From DATGEP01 sp035310125 (lineage in GTDB: Bacteria; Chloroflexota; Ktedonobacteria; Ktedonobacterales; JADMIN01), in assembly GCA_035310125.1 (NCBI GenBank), contig DATGEP010000271.1, forward strand, positions 1 through 45,212: a stretch of DNA of 45,212 bases. Direction: 5' to 3'. Under the pieces are notes generated by a model. That model made no database searches and was not told where the DNA came from. It saw only the letters and a list, made by a program, of their open reading frames with translations. Shown in pieces: positions 17,273-28,318 of the stretch; positions within the stretch are counted from its first letter, which is position 1, and every line of letters begins with the position of its first letter. The translations under genes and the position numbers were made by a program.

Positions 17273-18289
17273 ATGCCGGACATGATGCGCAACGTGTTGA
17301 CAACCGAATGGGCGGTGCCGGAACCATACCGTGTGCGACCGCTGGCGCATGGAACGAATAATTCGGTGCGGTTGGTGGAGACCTCCACCGGCAGCTATGT
17401 GCTGCGTATCTACAGCAATCACGCCGACGCGCGCCGGCTGCGTTTCGAGCACACCGTACTCGCGCATCTCCAGGCCGCGGAGCTCCCGTTCGGCCTACCC
17501 GTTCCCATTCCGACACGGTCAGGCGCGCTGTATGCCAGCGCGGCGGACGGCACTAACGAGGCGCTGGCGGTCCTCACGCCGTTTCTGCCGGGTGAGCACC
17601 CCAACCAGGATGATCTGGCGCAGGCGCGTGCTGGCGGCGCAGCCCTTGGCCAGCTCGATGTCGCGCTCGCCTGCATCCCACCGCTCGATGCCGTGGGCGC
17701 CGTAAGTTGGCGATCCTACGGCGATCTGGCACACTGCCATCCCCTCGTACCCGACCCGCGCTCGGCCATCATAGAGCTTCCGCTTCCAGGCGACACCCGC
17801 GACCGGCTCATCCACTCCTACGACATGCTGATCGAGCATATCCCATCGCTCTACGCGCGCCTCCCGCAACAGCTCGTCCATGAAGATTACGCGCCGGACA
17901 ACTTGCTCATGCGAGACGCCCGCGTCACGGGTGTGCTCGACTTCGAATTCTGCTCGCGCGACGTGCGCATGATGGATCTCACCGTCGCGCTCAGCTGGTG
18001 GCCTACCGCGCGGTTCGGCACCGGCGCGGAGTGGCCGATCATTCAGGCGGTAGCCGAAGGATATGCACGCCACGTGACGCTCACCGCAGCCGAGATAGAG
18101 GCGATGCCCGCGCTCTATCAGCTGCGCGCCTATACCTCGCTGATCCACCGGCTGGGGCGCTACCGCCAGGGACTCAGCCCCCTGCCCGCCGTCACCGACC
18201 GTGCGCTGGCGGCGCTGGAGCGGGAAGATTGGCTGGCCCGGAACAGGACACACCTGGTGGAGACAGTGCTGGCCTGCGTGATTACCTAA
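17273..18289 (+). CDS. aminoglycoside phosphotransferase/homoserine kinase-fold kinase
   Basis: A 338-residue protein of the APH/choline kinase superfamily, which phosphorylates small molecules. The N-lobe has the glycine-poor loop PLAHGTNNSVRLVET and the lysine-equivalent strand GSYVLRIYS (Arg where many have Lys); the catalytic loop is LVHEDYAPDNLL (the H-x-D-x-x-P-x-N motif with Glu-Asp), and the metal-binding Asp is in GVLDFEF. It most resembles the homoserine kinase type II/YerI-like branch, not drug-resistance APHs, but the substrate is uncertain. AGGGAAAG is five bases upstream of the ATG. It is 68 bases after the kinase gene and converges on clpC across a long hairpin. Confidence 0.85.
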   Translation: MPDMMRNVLTTEWAVPEPYRVRPLAHGTNNSVRLVETSTGSYVLRIYSNHADARRLRFEHTVLAHLQAAELPFGLPVPIPTRSGALYASAADGTNEALAVLTPFLPGEHPNQDDLAQARAGGAALGQLDVALACIPPLDAVGAVSWRSYGDLAHCHPLVPDPRSAIIELPLPGDTRDRLIHSYDMLIEHIPSLYARLPQQLVHEDYAPDNLLMRDARVTGVLDFEFCSRDVRMMDLTVALSWWPTARFGTGAEWPIIQAVAEGYARHVTLTAAEIEAMPALYQLRAYTSLIHRLGRYRQGLSPLPAVTDRALAALEREDWLARNRTHLVETVLACVIT

Positions 18290-18367
18290 TCTACGCGCAC
18301 TGCCCATCTTGATGTACGTGTATCGCGTTGATGGATCGAAGCTGGCTCTGAGAGTTACCTCGTATGC

Positions 18368-18404
18368 ACTGAGCCGGTCGGAGGCTACCTCCGACCGGCT
18401 CAGT
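18368..18404. terminator. 17-bp perfect hairpin between convergent genes
   Basis: ACTGAGCCGGTCGGAGG at 18368-18384 pairs with 18388-18404 around a CTA triloop. It lies 79 bases past the kinase stop (rightward) and 17 bases past the clpC stop (leftward), so it can end both transcripts. There is no long T-run on either side. The stem is unusually long and symmetric. Confidence 0.75.
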
Positions 18405-18420
18405 ATGCTGAGAAAAACGT

Positions 18421-20967
<2,547 letters not shown>

Positions 20968-21035
20968 CTGATATCCCCCCTTTCAAGGATGAGGGTGGAA
21001 CGGGTCCCCTCCACGTCAGGTAAACCTGCTCCTCA

Positions 21036-21064
21036 ATGATACGCTATACGCGGTCAAGCGTCAA
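21036..21064 (-). promoter_or_regulatory. clpC promoter
   Basis: Reading leftward: -35 TTGACG (21064-21059), 17-base spacer, -10 TATCAT (21041-21036), each matching five of six consensus bases. The start point would be near 21029, giving a leader of about 60 bases. A second TTGACC overlaps the spacer, making a 7-base direct repeat over the -35; a bound regulator is possible but the spacing does not match the CtsR heptad operator. Confidence 0.6.
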
Positions 21065-21781
21065 GAAAGCTCATCCGGGAGAAACCGCTGTACAAGCGGG
21101 TTCCGGGCACATCCTCGGGTACGTTCCGACGGATGGCCGCTCCGCGAATGGGCGTCTTTTCAGCGCTTCGCCACTCCCTCACCTGAAAGGCTTTGACTGT
21201 GCCTGTACGCTCGTCACGCCTCTTTGCGCACCGGACATGCAGGAATGCTCTTGCTATGCACACCTGGCGGAACGATCCAGCCGCTCCGCGCCACTCTACG
21301 GTTGACGATTCGCCCGCGCTGGAGGCGACTCAGCCTGCCTTCTCCAGCCTCAATGTCCTCGCGCTCTGCCTCCCCCTATCGCAATCCTCGCGCCGAGCTC
21401 GCGTTACCTGGCAACCGGCTGGCACATATCCCTTACATACGTCACACCCTGACAACAGCCAGCGAGCCTACCTGGCGCCGTCGCCGATGCATACACGTAT
21501 TGTACAACCGATGCGCCCACCACCGCAGGATGTCGGGAGAGCGCATCCACTATTTCTCAATACTACGCCTCCCGACACCCCATAGATCACACGGATTTCG
21601 TCCTTCTCCGCTAATCCCTCGCTAATCCCTCGCTGCTCTGTCTCTCACATCCCTGCGCGGCCAACCAACCGGAAAACTTGAGTCTCGGCGCCTGCCGCGC
21701 CCGTGGCCTGTCGCGCCCGTGGCCTGCCGCGCCCGCCTGCCCAGCATTTGACCTGCGCCGCGGAAAAATGGGCAAAAAGAA
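21065..21781. other. gene-free stretch upstream of clpC
   Basis: About 720 bases between the clpC promoter and the terminator-like hairpin at 21782 show no credible gene: open frames here are short, lack ribosome sites and have no recognisable protein motif. A 16-base tandem repeat lies at 21691-21738. No tRNA or known riboswitch was recognised by eye. Confidence 0.5.
21691..21738. repeat. 16-bp tandem repeat, about three copies
   Basis: The unit CCTGYCGCGCCCGTGG occurs at 21691-21706 and 21707-21722 and, with its last bases changed, at 21723-21738. It is non-coding here and probably a slippage product. Confidence 0.7.
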
Positions 21782-21812
21782 AGGAAGGGCGGGATGCCAA
21801 CACGCCCTTCCT
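21782..21812 (-). terminator. intrinsic terminator, leftward
   Basis: AGGAAGGGCG (21782-21791) pairs with CGCCCTTCCT (21803-21812); read leftward the stem is followed by a T-rich tail (TTCTTTTTGCC). It lies about 200 bases past the anti-sigma factor gene and just past the possible structured RNA, and probably ends that transcript. Confidence 0.75.
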
Positions 21813-21837
21813 CTGCCGCGCGGAAACCCGACGGCAC

Positions 21838-21943
21838 AAAAAACGTTTCGAGAGCTCCGGACCGCCATGGGGACAACAGTCCGGAGCTGGGACCGCAGGG
21901 AGTGCATCCTCAGTTTGGGTGGAGGAGTCCACTACTCGAAACG
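21838..21943 (-). ncRNA. candidate structured RNA closed by a 9-bp stem and T-run
   Basis: Read leftward, CGTTTCGAG (21943-21935) pairs with CTCGAAACG (21852-21844), directly followed by TTTTTTG. Inside are two more hairpins: GTGGA/TCCAC (21932-21928 with 21923-21919) and a 10-bp perfect stem AGCTCCGGAC/GTCCGGAGCT (21888-21879 with 21862-21853). This makes a multi-branch fold of about 100 bases that ends like an intrinsic terminator. It starts 68 bases after the anti-sigma stop codon and could be a 3'-UTR-derived or independently transcribed small RNA. It matches no RNA family I recognise. Confidence 0.4.
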
Positions 21944-22010
21944 CTTACAAATGACAACGCGGCGGTCGCTGTTTCGTTATGGGTATGTTAACACCCCGGC
22001 GAATATTACC

Positions 22011-23744
22011 TCACCCTGCGATAGTCCAGATAATCGCGCCCGTGTCTGGAGCCAGCGTGTCGGCGCCGTTGAGAGTCCCGTGTCCAGCGATAAGCACGCC
22101 TGACGAGCTGCCGATTGCTAACACCTGGCTATCTGGCGACCAGCTCAACGCGACGTGCCCAACGACACTCACCAGCCGCGTCAGCGATGCCGGCGTCCCG
22201 CTGACAAGCCGGATCGCAACGACGCTATCGCTGAGCTGCACCGCCAGCTTCGTGCTATCCGGCGACCAGACCGGCATGCCGATCACGTGCGATGCGACGG
22301 CGACGGGTGCGCCACCAGGAGTCCAGAGAGCGAGCTGTCCGTCCTGAGTGAGATACGCCACCGCCGCCCCGGATGGCGACCACACGATGCGCGTCACTGG
22401 CGACCCACTCAGCGTAATGGATTCCGCTGGCTGACTGGCCCCGCTCACCGGCAGCGTCGCCAGCGTGCCGCCCTGCGCAACCATCCACATGTCCGCACCG
22501 CCACTGGCGGTGAAGTCCGCGGCGGAATAGCGCGTGCCCGCCCGCGACAGGCGCGTCGCGCTCGTGCCGCTCGCCGCCGGCTGCGTGAAGACTCCGGTAA
22601 TCGCGTCGTTCACCGTTGCCGTCCAGGTAAGGCTAGGGTATGGCGTGCTGGTGAGCCACGCCATCTGCGCCACCGCCGCGCTCGCTTCGGCGGGATCAGC
22701 CGTGCTCAGCTGATATGCCTGATGCGTCGTGGCATCGTATACGGATATCGTCTGACCGCCCGCGGCGTCGCTCTGCGCGAACGCGAGATGTGTGCTGTCG
22801 GCGCTCCACACCGCCGCGCCTGTCCAGGACGCCGCGCCACCCATCGCGGAGCTGCCACCGCCGCCCGCGCTAACGATATGCAGCACCGTCTGTCCGGAGC
22901 CATCGGCCGCGACATACGCCAGATACCTGCCGTCCGGCGACCACGACAGCCCACCCGCGACCGCCTTGCCAGCCTGGCTGGTCCAGAAGCCAGCGGACGG
23001 CGCCCCGCTCGTGCTCGCGGCGATACTGCGGTCGTTCTGGTCATCGCTCCGAATCGTATGGACGCTGCCTGTGCCGCCATCCACATACGCGATGGTGCGC
23101 CCGTTCGACGATATAGCCCACCCTGCCACTCGCACACCCGCTGGCGTAAGCTGCTGAGCGAGGCCGGGACCATTCTCAGGCGCGCTCCACAGGGCGCCGC
23201 CGCGCTCATAGACGGCACGCGGCCCAGCGGCCAGGGGTACAACCATGCCATGCCCGCCGATGGTCTGCGGCCCGCGTCCGGTTGTCCCACCCGTATGCAA
23301 AAGACCCTGCTTGATCAGCAGGGCCGACCCAAGGAGCAAAGCAAGAACAGCGGCGGATTGCAGCGCGACCCGTCTCCACGGGGGAGAAGACCCACGGCGC
23401 TCCACGCGCATTGGCGTCGGCGTCTCGGAGATACCGCCCGGTGCATCGCCACCGCTCGTGGGCCGTTCCAGCAGTGGCACGCTCGTGCGCTTGCCACGCC
23501 CGCCGCTCTGCTCGCGGAGAATAGCGGCGAGCTCGGGCGATCCGAAGATGCGGTCGTGCAGCGCATCAGATGGACTGACACGGATAGTGCTGGCCAGCAG
23601 CGCATCAACACGACGATAATCAGCCAGCACCTCAGCACAGTGGGCGCAACTCTCCACATGCGCCGCGACTTCCTGGCGGAGCTGTGGATCCAGCATATCG
23701 TCGAGATAGGCGCTGAGATGACTCTCCGCCTTCTCGCAAGTCAT
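22011..23744 (-). CDS. transmembrane zinc-finger anti-sigma factor with extracytoplasmic beta-propeller
   Basis: A 577-residue protein. Residues 1-50 form an anti-sigma (ZAS-type) zinc-binding domain with Cys3, His29, Cys33 and Cys36 in HVESCAHC, which holds the ECF sigma factor inactive. A linker is followed by one membrane helix (about 126-144). The outer 410 residues contain at least five propeller blades of the TolB/WD40-like PD40 type, seen as repeated WSPDGRYLAYV, WSADSTHLAFA, WSPSGAAVAYL, WSPDSTKLAVQ and WSPDSQVLAIG. The ATG overlaps the sigma gene's TGA (ATGA), so the pair is translationally coupled. The propeller probably senses an envelope ligand or protein; release could involve intramembrane proteolysis (inference). 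Confidence 0.9.
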   Translation of the reverse strand: MTCEKAESHLSAYLDDMLDPQLRQEVAAHVESCAHCAEVLADYRRVDALLASTIRVSPSDALHDRIFGSPELAAILREQSGGRGKRTSVPLLERPTSGGDAPGGISETPTPMRVERRGSSPPWRRVALQSAAVLALLLGSALLIKQGLLHTGGTTGRGPQTIGGHGMVVPLAAGPRAVYERGGALWSAPENGPGLAQQLTPAGVRVAGWAISSNGRTIAYVDGGTGSVHTIRSDDQNDRSIAASTSGAPSAGFWTSQAGKAVAGGLSWSPDGRYLAYVAADGSGQTVLHIVSAGGGGSSAMGGAASWTGAAVWSADSTHLAFAQSDAAGGQTISVYDATTHQAYQLSTADPAEASAAVAQMAWLTSTPYPSLTWTATVNDAITGVFTQPAASGTSATRLSRAGTRYSAADFTASGGADMWMVAQGGTLATLPVSGASQPAESITLSGSPVTRIVWSPSGAAVAYLTQDGQLALWTPGGAPVAVASHVIGMPVWSPDSTKLAVQLSDSVVAIRLVSGTPASLTRLVSVVGHVALSWSPDSQVLAIGSSSGVLIAGHGTLNGADTLAPDTGAIIWTIAG

Positions 23745-24370
23745 TGGCTAACGCCTCCCCCCTGTTCCAAAACGCGGTAGTGTTCGCGGAACGAGTGCCG
23801 CGCGCGGGACAGGTACATTTTGACGCCGCTCTCCGCAATGTTCAGGGTGGCCGCAATCTCCGCATAGGAGAAGCCTTCCTGTGTGTAGAGCAGCAGGGCC
23901 GCCCGGTAATGGCGCGGCATGCGCTTCAGCGCTGCGCGTACCAGCTCCGAGGTCCCTATGGTCTCTTGTGGGTCGGCGCTTTCGACATCGGCGGGCTCAT
24001 GATCGAGATCCTGCCAGGGGAGCCAGGCGATCAACTTGCGTCTACGCAGCGCATCGTATGCCGTATTGGTGGCGATGCGGTACAGCCACGCCGAAAGCTT
24101 CAAGTTAGCGTCCATCTTGGGCAGCGCCTTGAAGGCTTTCAAGAAGGTGTCCTGCGTCAGATCGTCCGCCTGCTCGCGACTGCCGACCAAATGATAGATG
24201 TAATTGTAAATAGGGGTCTTGAACTCGTCGTAGATCCGCTCAAAGGACCACGTCTGTTCGAGTGACCTCGCCTCAGCAGGGGCGCGCCCTTTGCTCACAC
24301 TGGGCTGCCACCCGGCGGCCTCATCGGTGAGCGCGTTTGCGCCAATCACAGAACCGGCTGACACGTTCAT
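23741..24370 (-). CDS. ECF-type RNA polymerase sigma factor
   Basis: A 209-residue sigma-70 family factor of the extracytoplasmic-function group. Region 2 runs from about residue 40 (FERIYDEFKTPIYNYIYHLV, then REQADDLTQDTFLKAFKALP and SAWLYRIATNTAYDALRRR); region 4 holds the helix-turn-helix (LKRMPRHYRAALLLYTQEGF, SYAEIAATLNIAESGVKMYL). About 35 poorly conserved residues precede region 2. The ATG at 24370 has GGGGGG eight bases upstream; an in-frame ATG at 24469 lies closer to the predicted promoter and would add 33 residues. The gene overlaps the anti-sigma gene by four bases. Confidence 0.93.
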   Translation of the reverse strand: MNVSAGSVIGANALTDEAAGWQPSVSKGRAPAEARSLEQTWSFERIYDEFKTPIYNYIYHLVGSREQADDLTQDTFLKAFKALPKMDANLKLSAWLYRIATNTAYDALRRRKLIAWLPWQDLDHEPADVESADPQETIGTSELVRAALKRMPRHYRAALLLYTQEGFSYAEIAATLNIAESGVKMYLSRARHSFREHYRVLEQGGGVSQ

Positions 24371-24510
24371 TCCCCCGGCCCCCCCTAGCCGGTCCCGGTC
24401 CTGCTGACGTACTGAAGGATTGTCAGCTCCTCTGTCAGAAGGAACGGACGCATGGGACGGCGGTAACATAGCCTGGTCGGCTGCCTTTCGTTTCACAGGT
24501 GGACGGCGCC

Positions 24511-24539
24511 ATTCTACCAAATCGGCGCGCCAACACCAA
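24511..24539 (-). promoter_or_regulatory. candidate promoter of the sigma/anti-sigma operon
   Basis: Leftward: -35 TTGGTG (24539-24534), 17-base spacer, -10 TAGAAT (24516-24511). It looks like a housekeeping promoter, not an ECF-type one, so autoregulation is not evident. The leader would be about 35 bases to the ATG at 24469 or 134 bases to the one at 24370. Confidence 0.4.
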
Positions 24540-24611
24540 GAAAAGATGCCCAAGTGTCCTATAGAGTTACCGCCGCCTCTCTGCCATTCGCCCGCCTCCC
24601 AACGCGCAAAA

Positions 24612-24645
24612 GGGCCAGCGGACAAGCGAGCCTGTCCGCTGGCCC
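24612..24645 (-). terminator. intrinsic terminator of the ABC exporter operon
   Basis: GGGCCAGCGGACA (24612-24624) pairs perfectly with TGTCCGCTGGCCC (24633-24645); leftward it is followed by CTTTTG. It is 18 bases past the stop of the leftward exporter gene. Confidence 0.75.
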
Positions 24646-24662
24646 CATGCTCTAGCAAGCGG

Positions 24663-26558
24663 TTACACCGCCTCCTCTTCCAGCACCTTCGTGGCAAACT
24701 GACTGTTGTAAAGGTCGGCGTAGAAGCCGCCCTTCGCCAGCAGCCTCTCGTGCGTACCCTGTTCGACGATGCTGCCGTGATTCATCACCAGTATCAGGTC
24801 TGCGCCTCGGATGGTCGAAAGCCGGTGCGCAATGACAAAGCTCGTCCGCCCCTTCATCAGCTCGCTCATCGCCTTCTGAATGAGAATCTCCGTCCGCGTA
24901 TCCACGCTGCTGGTGGCCTCATCGAGAATGAGCACCGCCGGATCAGCCAGGAAGGCCCGCGCAATGGTCAGAAGCTGCTTCTGCCCCTGTGAAAGATTGG
25001 TCGCTTCCTGGTTGAGTACGGTCTCATAGCTCTCCGGCAGTGTGCGGATGAAGTGATCCGCCTGCGCCGCCTTTGCCGCCGCGACAATCTCTTCCTCCGT
25101 GGCATGCTCGCGACCATACGCGATATTCTCGCGGATGGTGTCGTTGAAGAGCCACGTATCCTGTAGCACCATCCCGAACATCCGCCGCAGATTCCCGCGC
25201 CGCAGCTCCCTGATGTCCACCCCGTCGAGTCGAATTGCGCCCGCGTTGACGTCGTAGAACCGCATCAGCAGATTCACCAGCGTCGTCTTGCCCGCGCCCG
25301 TCGGACCAACAATCGCGATCATCTGCCCCGGTTGGACATCTATATTCATGTCCTCCATCAGCGGGACATCTTCACTATAGCCGAAGCGCACATGTTCGAG
25401 CTGCACGGCGCCGCGCGGCGCCGTGATCACCGGCGCGTTCGCTGCATCGGGCGATTCCTCCGTCTCGTCCAGCAGCTCGAAGACGCGCTCGGCGGAGGCA
25501 ATCGTCAGTTGGATCGTGTTGGTGATACTGGCAAGCTGCGTGATGGGCATCGTGAACTGTCGCGCGTACTGGATGAACGCCTGCACATCGCCAAGGGAAA
25601 TGGCCCGCTGCGTCACCATGACGCCGCCGATCACCGCCACGAACACGTAACCGATGTTCCCGATAAAGTTCATCAGCGGCATGATCATCCCGGTGACGAA
25701 TTGTGCTCGCCAGCCCGCTTCGTAGAGCTTGTCGTTCATCGTATCGAACGCAGCCACGGACGCCCGCTCGCGCCCGAACGCCTTGACGATCTTGTGGCCG
25801 TTGTACATCTCCTCCACGTGCCCGTTCAGCTCGCCCAGGACCCGCTGCTGGCGCGCGAAGTACGTCTGCGACCGCTTCGCGATGGTCGTGGTGACGAACA
25901 CGCTGAGCGGCAGCGTAAGCACGACTACCAAACTCAACAGCGGGCTGATGGTGAGCATCAACACGACGACGCCGACCAGTGTCACCACCGATGTAATGAG
26001 CTGCGTCAGGCTCTGTTGCAACGTGCTGCTGACATTGTCCAGATCGTTGACGGCCCGGCTCATGATCTCGCCATGTGCCCGCGTGTCATAGAATTTCAGC
26101 GGCAGACGCCCCAGCTTTTCATCCACCTGCCGGCGCATGGTATACACCGTCCGCTGCGCCACTCCCGCCATAATGTACTGCTGCACATACCCGAACACCG
26201 CGCTGATGATGTAGAGGCCGAGCAGGATCAGCAGCACATTCCCGATATACCCAAAGTCAATCGCGGCCCCCGGTACATGCCGCAGTTTGAGTACGAAGCC
26301 CTCGAAGAGCTTGGTGATCGCGAGTCCCAGGATCTTTGGCCCGACGATATTGAATATCGCGCTCAGGATAGCCGCCCCCAGCACCGCCAGCAGCGGCAGC
26401 TTCTGCTGGCGGAAATACCCCAGCAGCCGGAAGAGCGTCACACGAAAGTTCTTGGGCTTCTGCACCGGCATGCCGAAGCCTCCCATGGGACCGCCCCGGC
26501 CCATGAATCCCACCTGTCCGCGCTGTTGCCCTGGCCGTTCTTGGCGTTCTTGACTCAT
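24663..26558 (-). CDS. heterodimeric ABC exporter, subunit with consensus ATPase residues
   Basis: A 631-residue fused permease-ATPase of the multidrug/lipid exporter class (BmrD/TM288-like). An N-terminal Gly/Arg-rich tail (1-35) precedes six membrane helices (about 45-345). The ATPase domain has Walker A GPTGAGKTT, Walker B VLILDEATSSVD with the catalytic Glu, and the switch His in IAHRLSTI, but its signature loop reads LSQGQ where LSGGQ is canonical. This is complementary to the partner subunit, whose Walker B and switch residues are degenerate but whose signature is intact, as in asymmetric heterodimeric exporters. The ATG overlaps the partner's TGA by four bases. Confidence 0.93.
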   Translation of the reverse strand: MSQERQERPGQQRGQVGFMGRGGPMGGFGMPVQKPKNFRVTLFRLLGYFRQQKLPLLAVLGAAILSAIFNIVGPKILGLAITKLFEGFVLKLRHVPGAAIDFGYIGNVLLILLGLYIISAVFGYVQQYIMAGVAQRTVYTMRRQVDEKLGRLPLKFYDTRAHGEIMSRAVNDLDNVSSTLQQSLTQLITSVVTLVGVVVLMLTISPLLSLVVVLTLPLSVFVTTTIAKRSQTYFARQQRVLGELNGHVEEMYNGHKIVKAFGRERASVAAFDTMNDKLYEAGWRAQFVTGMIMPLMNFIGNIGYVFVAVIGGVMVTQRAISLGDVQAFIQYARQFTMPITQLASITNTIQLTIASAERVFELLDETEESPDAANAPVITAPRGAVQLEHVRFGYSEDVPLMEDMNIDVQPGQMIAIVGPTGAGKTTLVNLLMRFYDVNAGAIRLDGVDIRELRRGNLRRMFGMVLQDTWLFNDTIRENIAYGREHATEEEIVAAAKAAQADHFIRTLPESYETVLNQEATNLSQGQKQLLTIARAFLADPAVLILDEATSSVDTRTEILIQKAMSELMKGRTSFVIAHRLSTIRGADLILVMNHGSIVEQGTHERLLAKGGFYADLYNSQFATKVLEEEAV

Positions 26559-28285
26559 GCGACTTCCTCCGCGGACAGCTGCGAGAACACAATTTCACGA
26601 TAGACCGGGCAGGTCTCCATGAGCTCGCGATGGGGGCCCGCGCCCACCAGCCGTCCTTCATCGAGGACGAGAATCTGGTTCGCATCCATCACCGTGCTGA
26701 CACGCTGGGCGACGATGAAGACGGTTGCCTCCGTCGTCTCCGCCTTGAGTGCCGCGCGCAGCTTCGCGTCCGTCGTGTAATCCAGCGCCGAAAAGCTGTC
26801 GTCGAACACATAGATTTCTGGCCGTCGCACCAGTGCGCGGGCGATAGATAGCCGCTGCTTCTGCCCGCCCGACACATTCGTCCCGCCCTGCGCGATGACG
26901 GAGGCGAACCCGTCGCTCATCTCGCCAATAAAGTCGGATGCCTGCGCGATCTCAGCCGCGTGCCGCACCTCTTCGTCCGTAGCTGTGTCCTTGCCGAAGC
27001 GGATATTCTCCGTTACCGATCCAGAGAACAGCACGGCTGTCTGCGGAACGTACCCCATCTTCTGGCGCAGTGCCTCCTGCGACATCTCGCGCACATCCAC
27101 GCCGTCCACCAGCACACGACCGCTATCCACGTCGTAAAAGCGTGGAATGAGGTTCACGAGCGTAGACTTACCTGCTCCGGTGCCGCCGATAATCGCCGTA
27201 ACCTCGCCGGGCCGCGCCTGGAACGATACATGCGCGAGCGCAGGCTCTTCCGCGCCCGGATAGCTGAACGTAACATCCTCGAACTCGACGTACCCGCCTG
27301 TTGGCGCTGGCTCCGCTGAAATATTGGCGGCCTCTTGAATGCTCGGCGTCATGTCCAGCACCGCGTTGATTCTGGTGGCCGAGGCCGCCGCACGCGGCAG
27401 CATGATGAACATCATCGAAAGCATCAGCATCGCGAACAGGATCAACATGGCGTACTGCATAAAAGCGATCAGCGCCCCCACCCGCATATCGCCGTTGTTG
27501 ATGCGGATGCTGCCAAACCACACGATAGCGATGGTCGTCACGTTCAACACGAGCATCATCAGCGGCCACAGCGTCGCGGCGATCCGGTTGACGGCAATGG
27601 ACACGTTGGTAAGGTCCATGTTCGCCGTATCGAACCGCTGCTCCTCGTGGCTGGTGCGATCAAATGCCCGGATGACCCGCACGCCCGTCAAGCCCTCATC
27701 CAGCACCAGATTCAGCTTGTCCAGCTTCAGCTGCACGACACGAAACAGCGGAATCGCTTTGCCGATGATGAGCAGAATCGCGGCGACCAGGATTGGTATC
27801 GCTCCGACCAGCACCCAGGCCAGCGAAGCATCCTGTGAGATCGCCAGGATGATGCCGCCAATCGCCATCATCGGCGCGCTGATCATCATGGTCAGCATGA
27901 TGACCAGCACCTGCTGCACCTGGTTTGTGTCGTTGGTCGTGCGCGTGATGAGCGAGGCGGTGCCGACCGAATCGAACTCGTGGAGCGAGAAGCTCGCCAC
28001 ATGCGTGAACAGCTTGCGGCGCACAAGGCGGCCAAAGCCTACAGCCGTCTTGGACGCGAAGAAACTCGAGATGACGGCGCAGACGGCGCCGCCAAGCGCG
28101 ATCGCCAGCATCACCCCACCAACGCGCAGAATGTAGCCGGTGTCGCCTTTGACGATGCCAGAATCTACGATATCCGCCATCAGGGTCGGCAGATACAGGT
28201 TGGCGAGGGATTGCAGAAACACCAGCACCAACACGACGGCAATAGGCGCGCGAAAGGGCTTCAAATACCGGAACAGCCTCAACAT
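26555..28285 (-). CDS. heterodimeric ABC exporter, subunit with degenerate ATPase site
   Basis: A 576-residue permease-ATPase (BmrC/TM287-like). Six membrane helices occupy residues about 15-310. In the ATPase domain Walker A GGTGAGKST and signature VSGGQKQRLS are normal, while Walker B reads EIYVFDDSFSALD (Asp for the catalytic Glu) and the switch position reads VAQRVST (Gln for His). These are the textbook changes of the non-hydrolysing half of a heterodimer. A GGAGGAGAGAG ribosome site precedes the ATG. It lies 33 bases downstream of the tetR-like gene and overlaps the second exporter gene by four bases, forming a three-gene operon. Confidence 0.93.
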   Translation of the reverse strand: MLRLFRYLKPFRAPIAVVLVLVFLQSLANLYLPTLMADIVDSGIVKGDTGYILRVGGVMLAIALGGAVCAVISSFFASKTAVGFGRLVRRKLFTHVASFSLHEFDSVGTASLITRTTNDTNQVQQVLVIMLTMMISAPMMAIGGIILAISQDASLAWVLVGAIPILVAAILLIIGKAIPLFRVVQLKLDKLNLVLDEGLTGVRVIRAFDRTSHEEQRFDTANMDLTNVSIAVNRIAATLWPLMMLVLNVTTIAIVWFGSIRINNGDMRVGALIAFMQYAMLILFAMLMLSMMFIMLPRAAASATRINAVLDMTPSIQEAANISAEPAPTGGYVEFEDVTFSYPGAEEPALAHVSFQARPGEVTAIIGGTGAGKSTLVNLIPRFYDVDSGRVLVDGVDVREMSQEALRQKMGYVPQTAVLFSGSVTENIRFGKDTATDEEVRHAAEIAQASDFIGEMSDGFASVIAQGGTNVSGGQKQRLSIARALVRRPEIYVFDDSFSALDYTTDAKLRAALKAETTEATVFIVAQRVSTVMDANQILVLDEGRLVGAGPHRELMETCPVYREIVFSQLSAEEVA

Positions 28286-28318
28286 ACTCTGCTCTCTCCT
28301 CCTCCAGGAGACGCGCCC

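Noticed and set aside
21051..21064. CtsR operator at the clpC promoter
   Set aside because: The GTCAA repeats are 7 bases apart and not the 10-base heptad arrangement, and ctsR is absent.
21853..21910. T-box-like leader (GGGACCGCAGGG resembles the T-box core)
   Set aside because: The core match is partial and on the plus strand; no aminoacyl-tRNA synthetase or amino acid gene follows on that strand.
22155..23780. 541-codon open frame antisense to the anti-sigma factor gene
   Set aside because: It mirrors the propeller coding sequence, is Arg-rich and lacks any recognisable fold or ribosome site.
25332..26603. 423-codon open frame antisense to the ABC exporter
   Set aside because: It is His/Arg/Gln-rich antisense of a conserved transporter gene, with no motifs.
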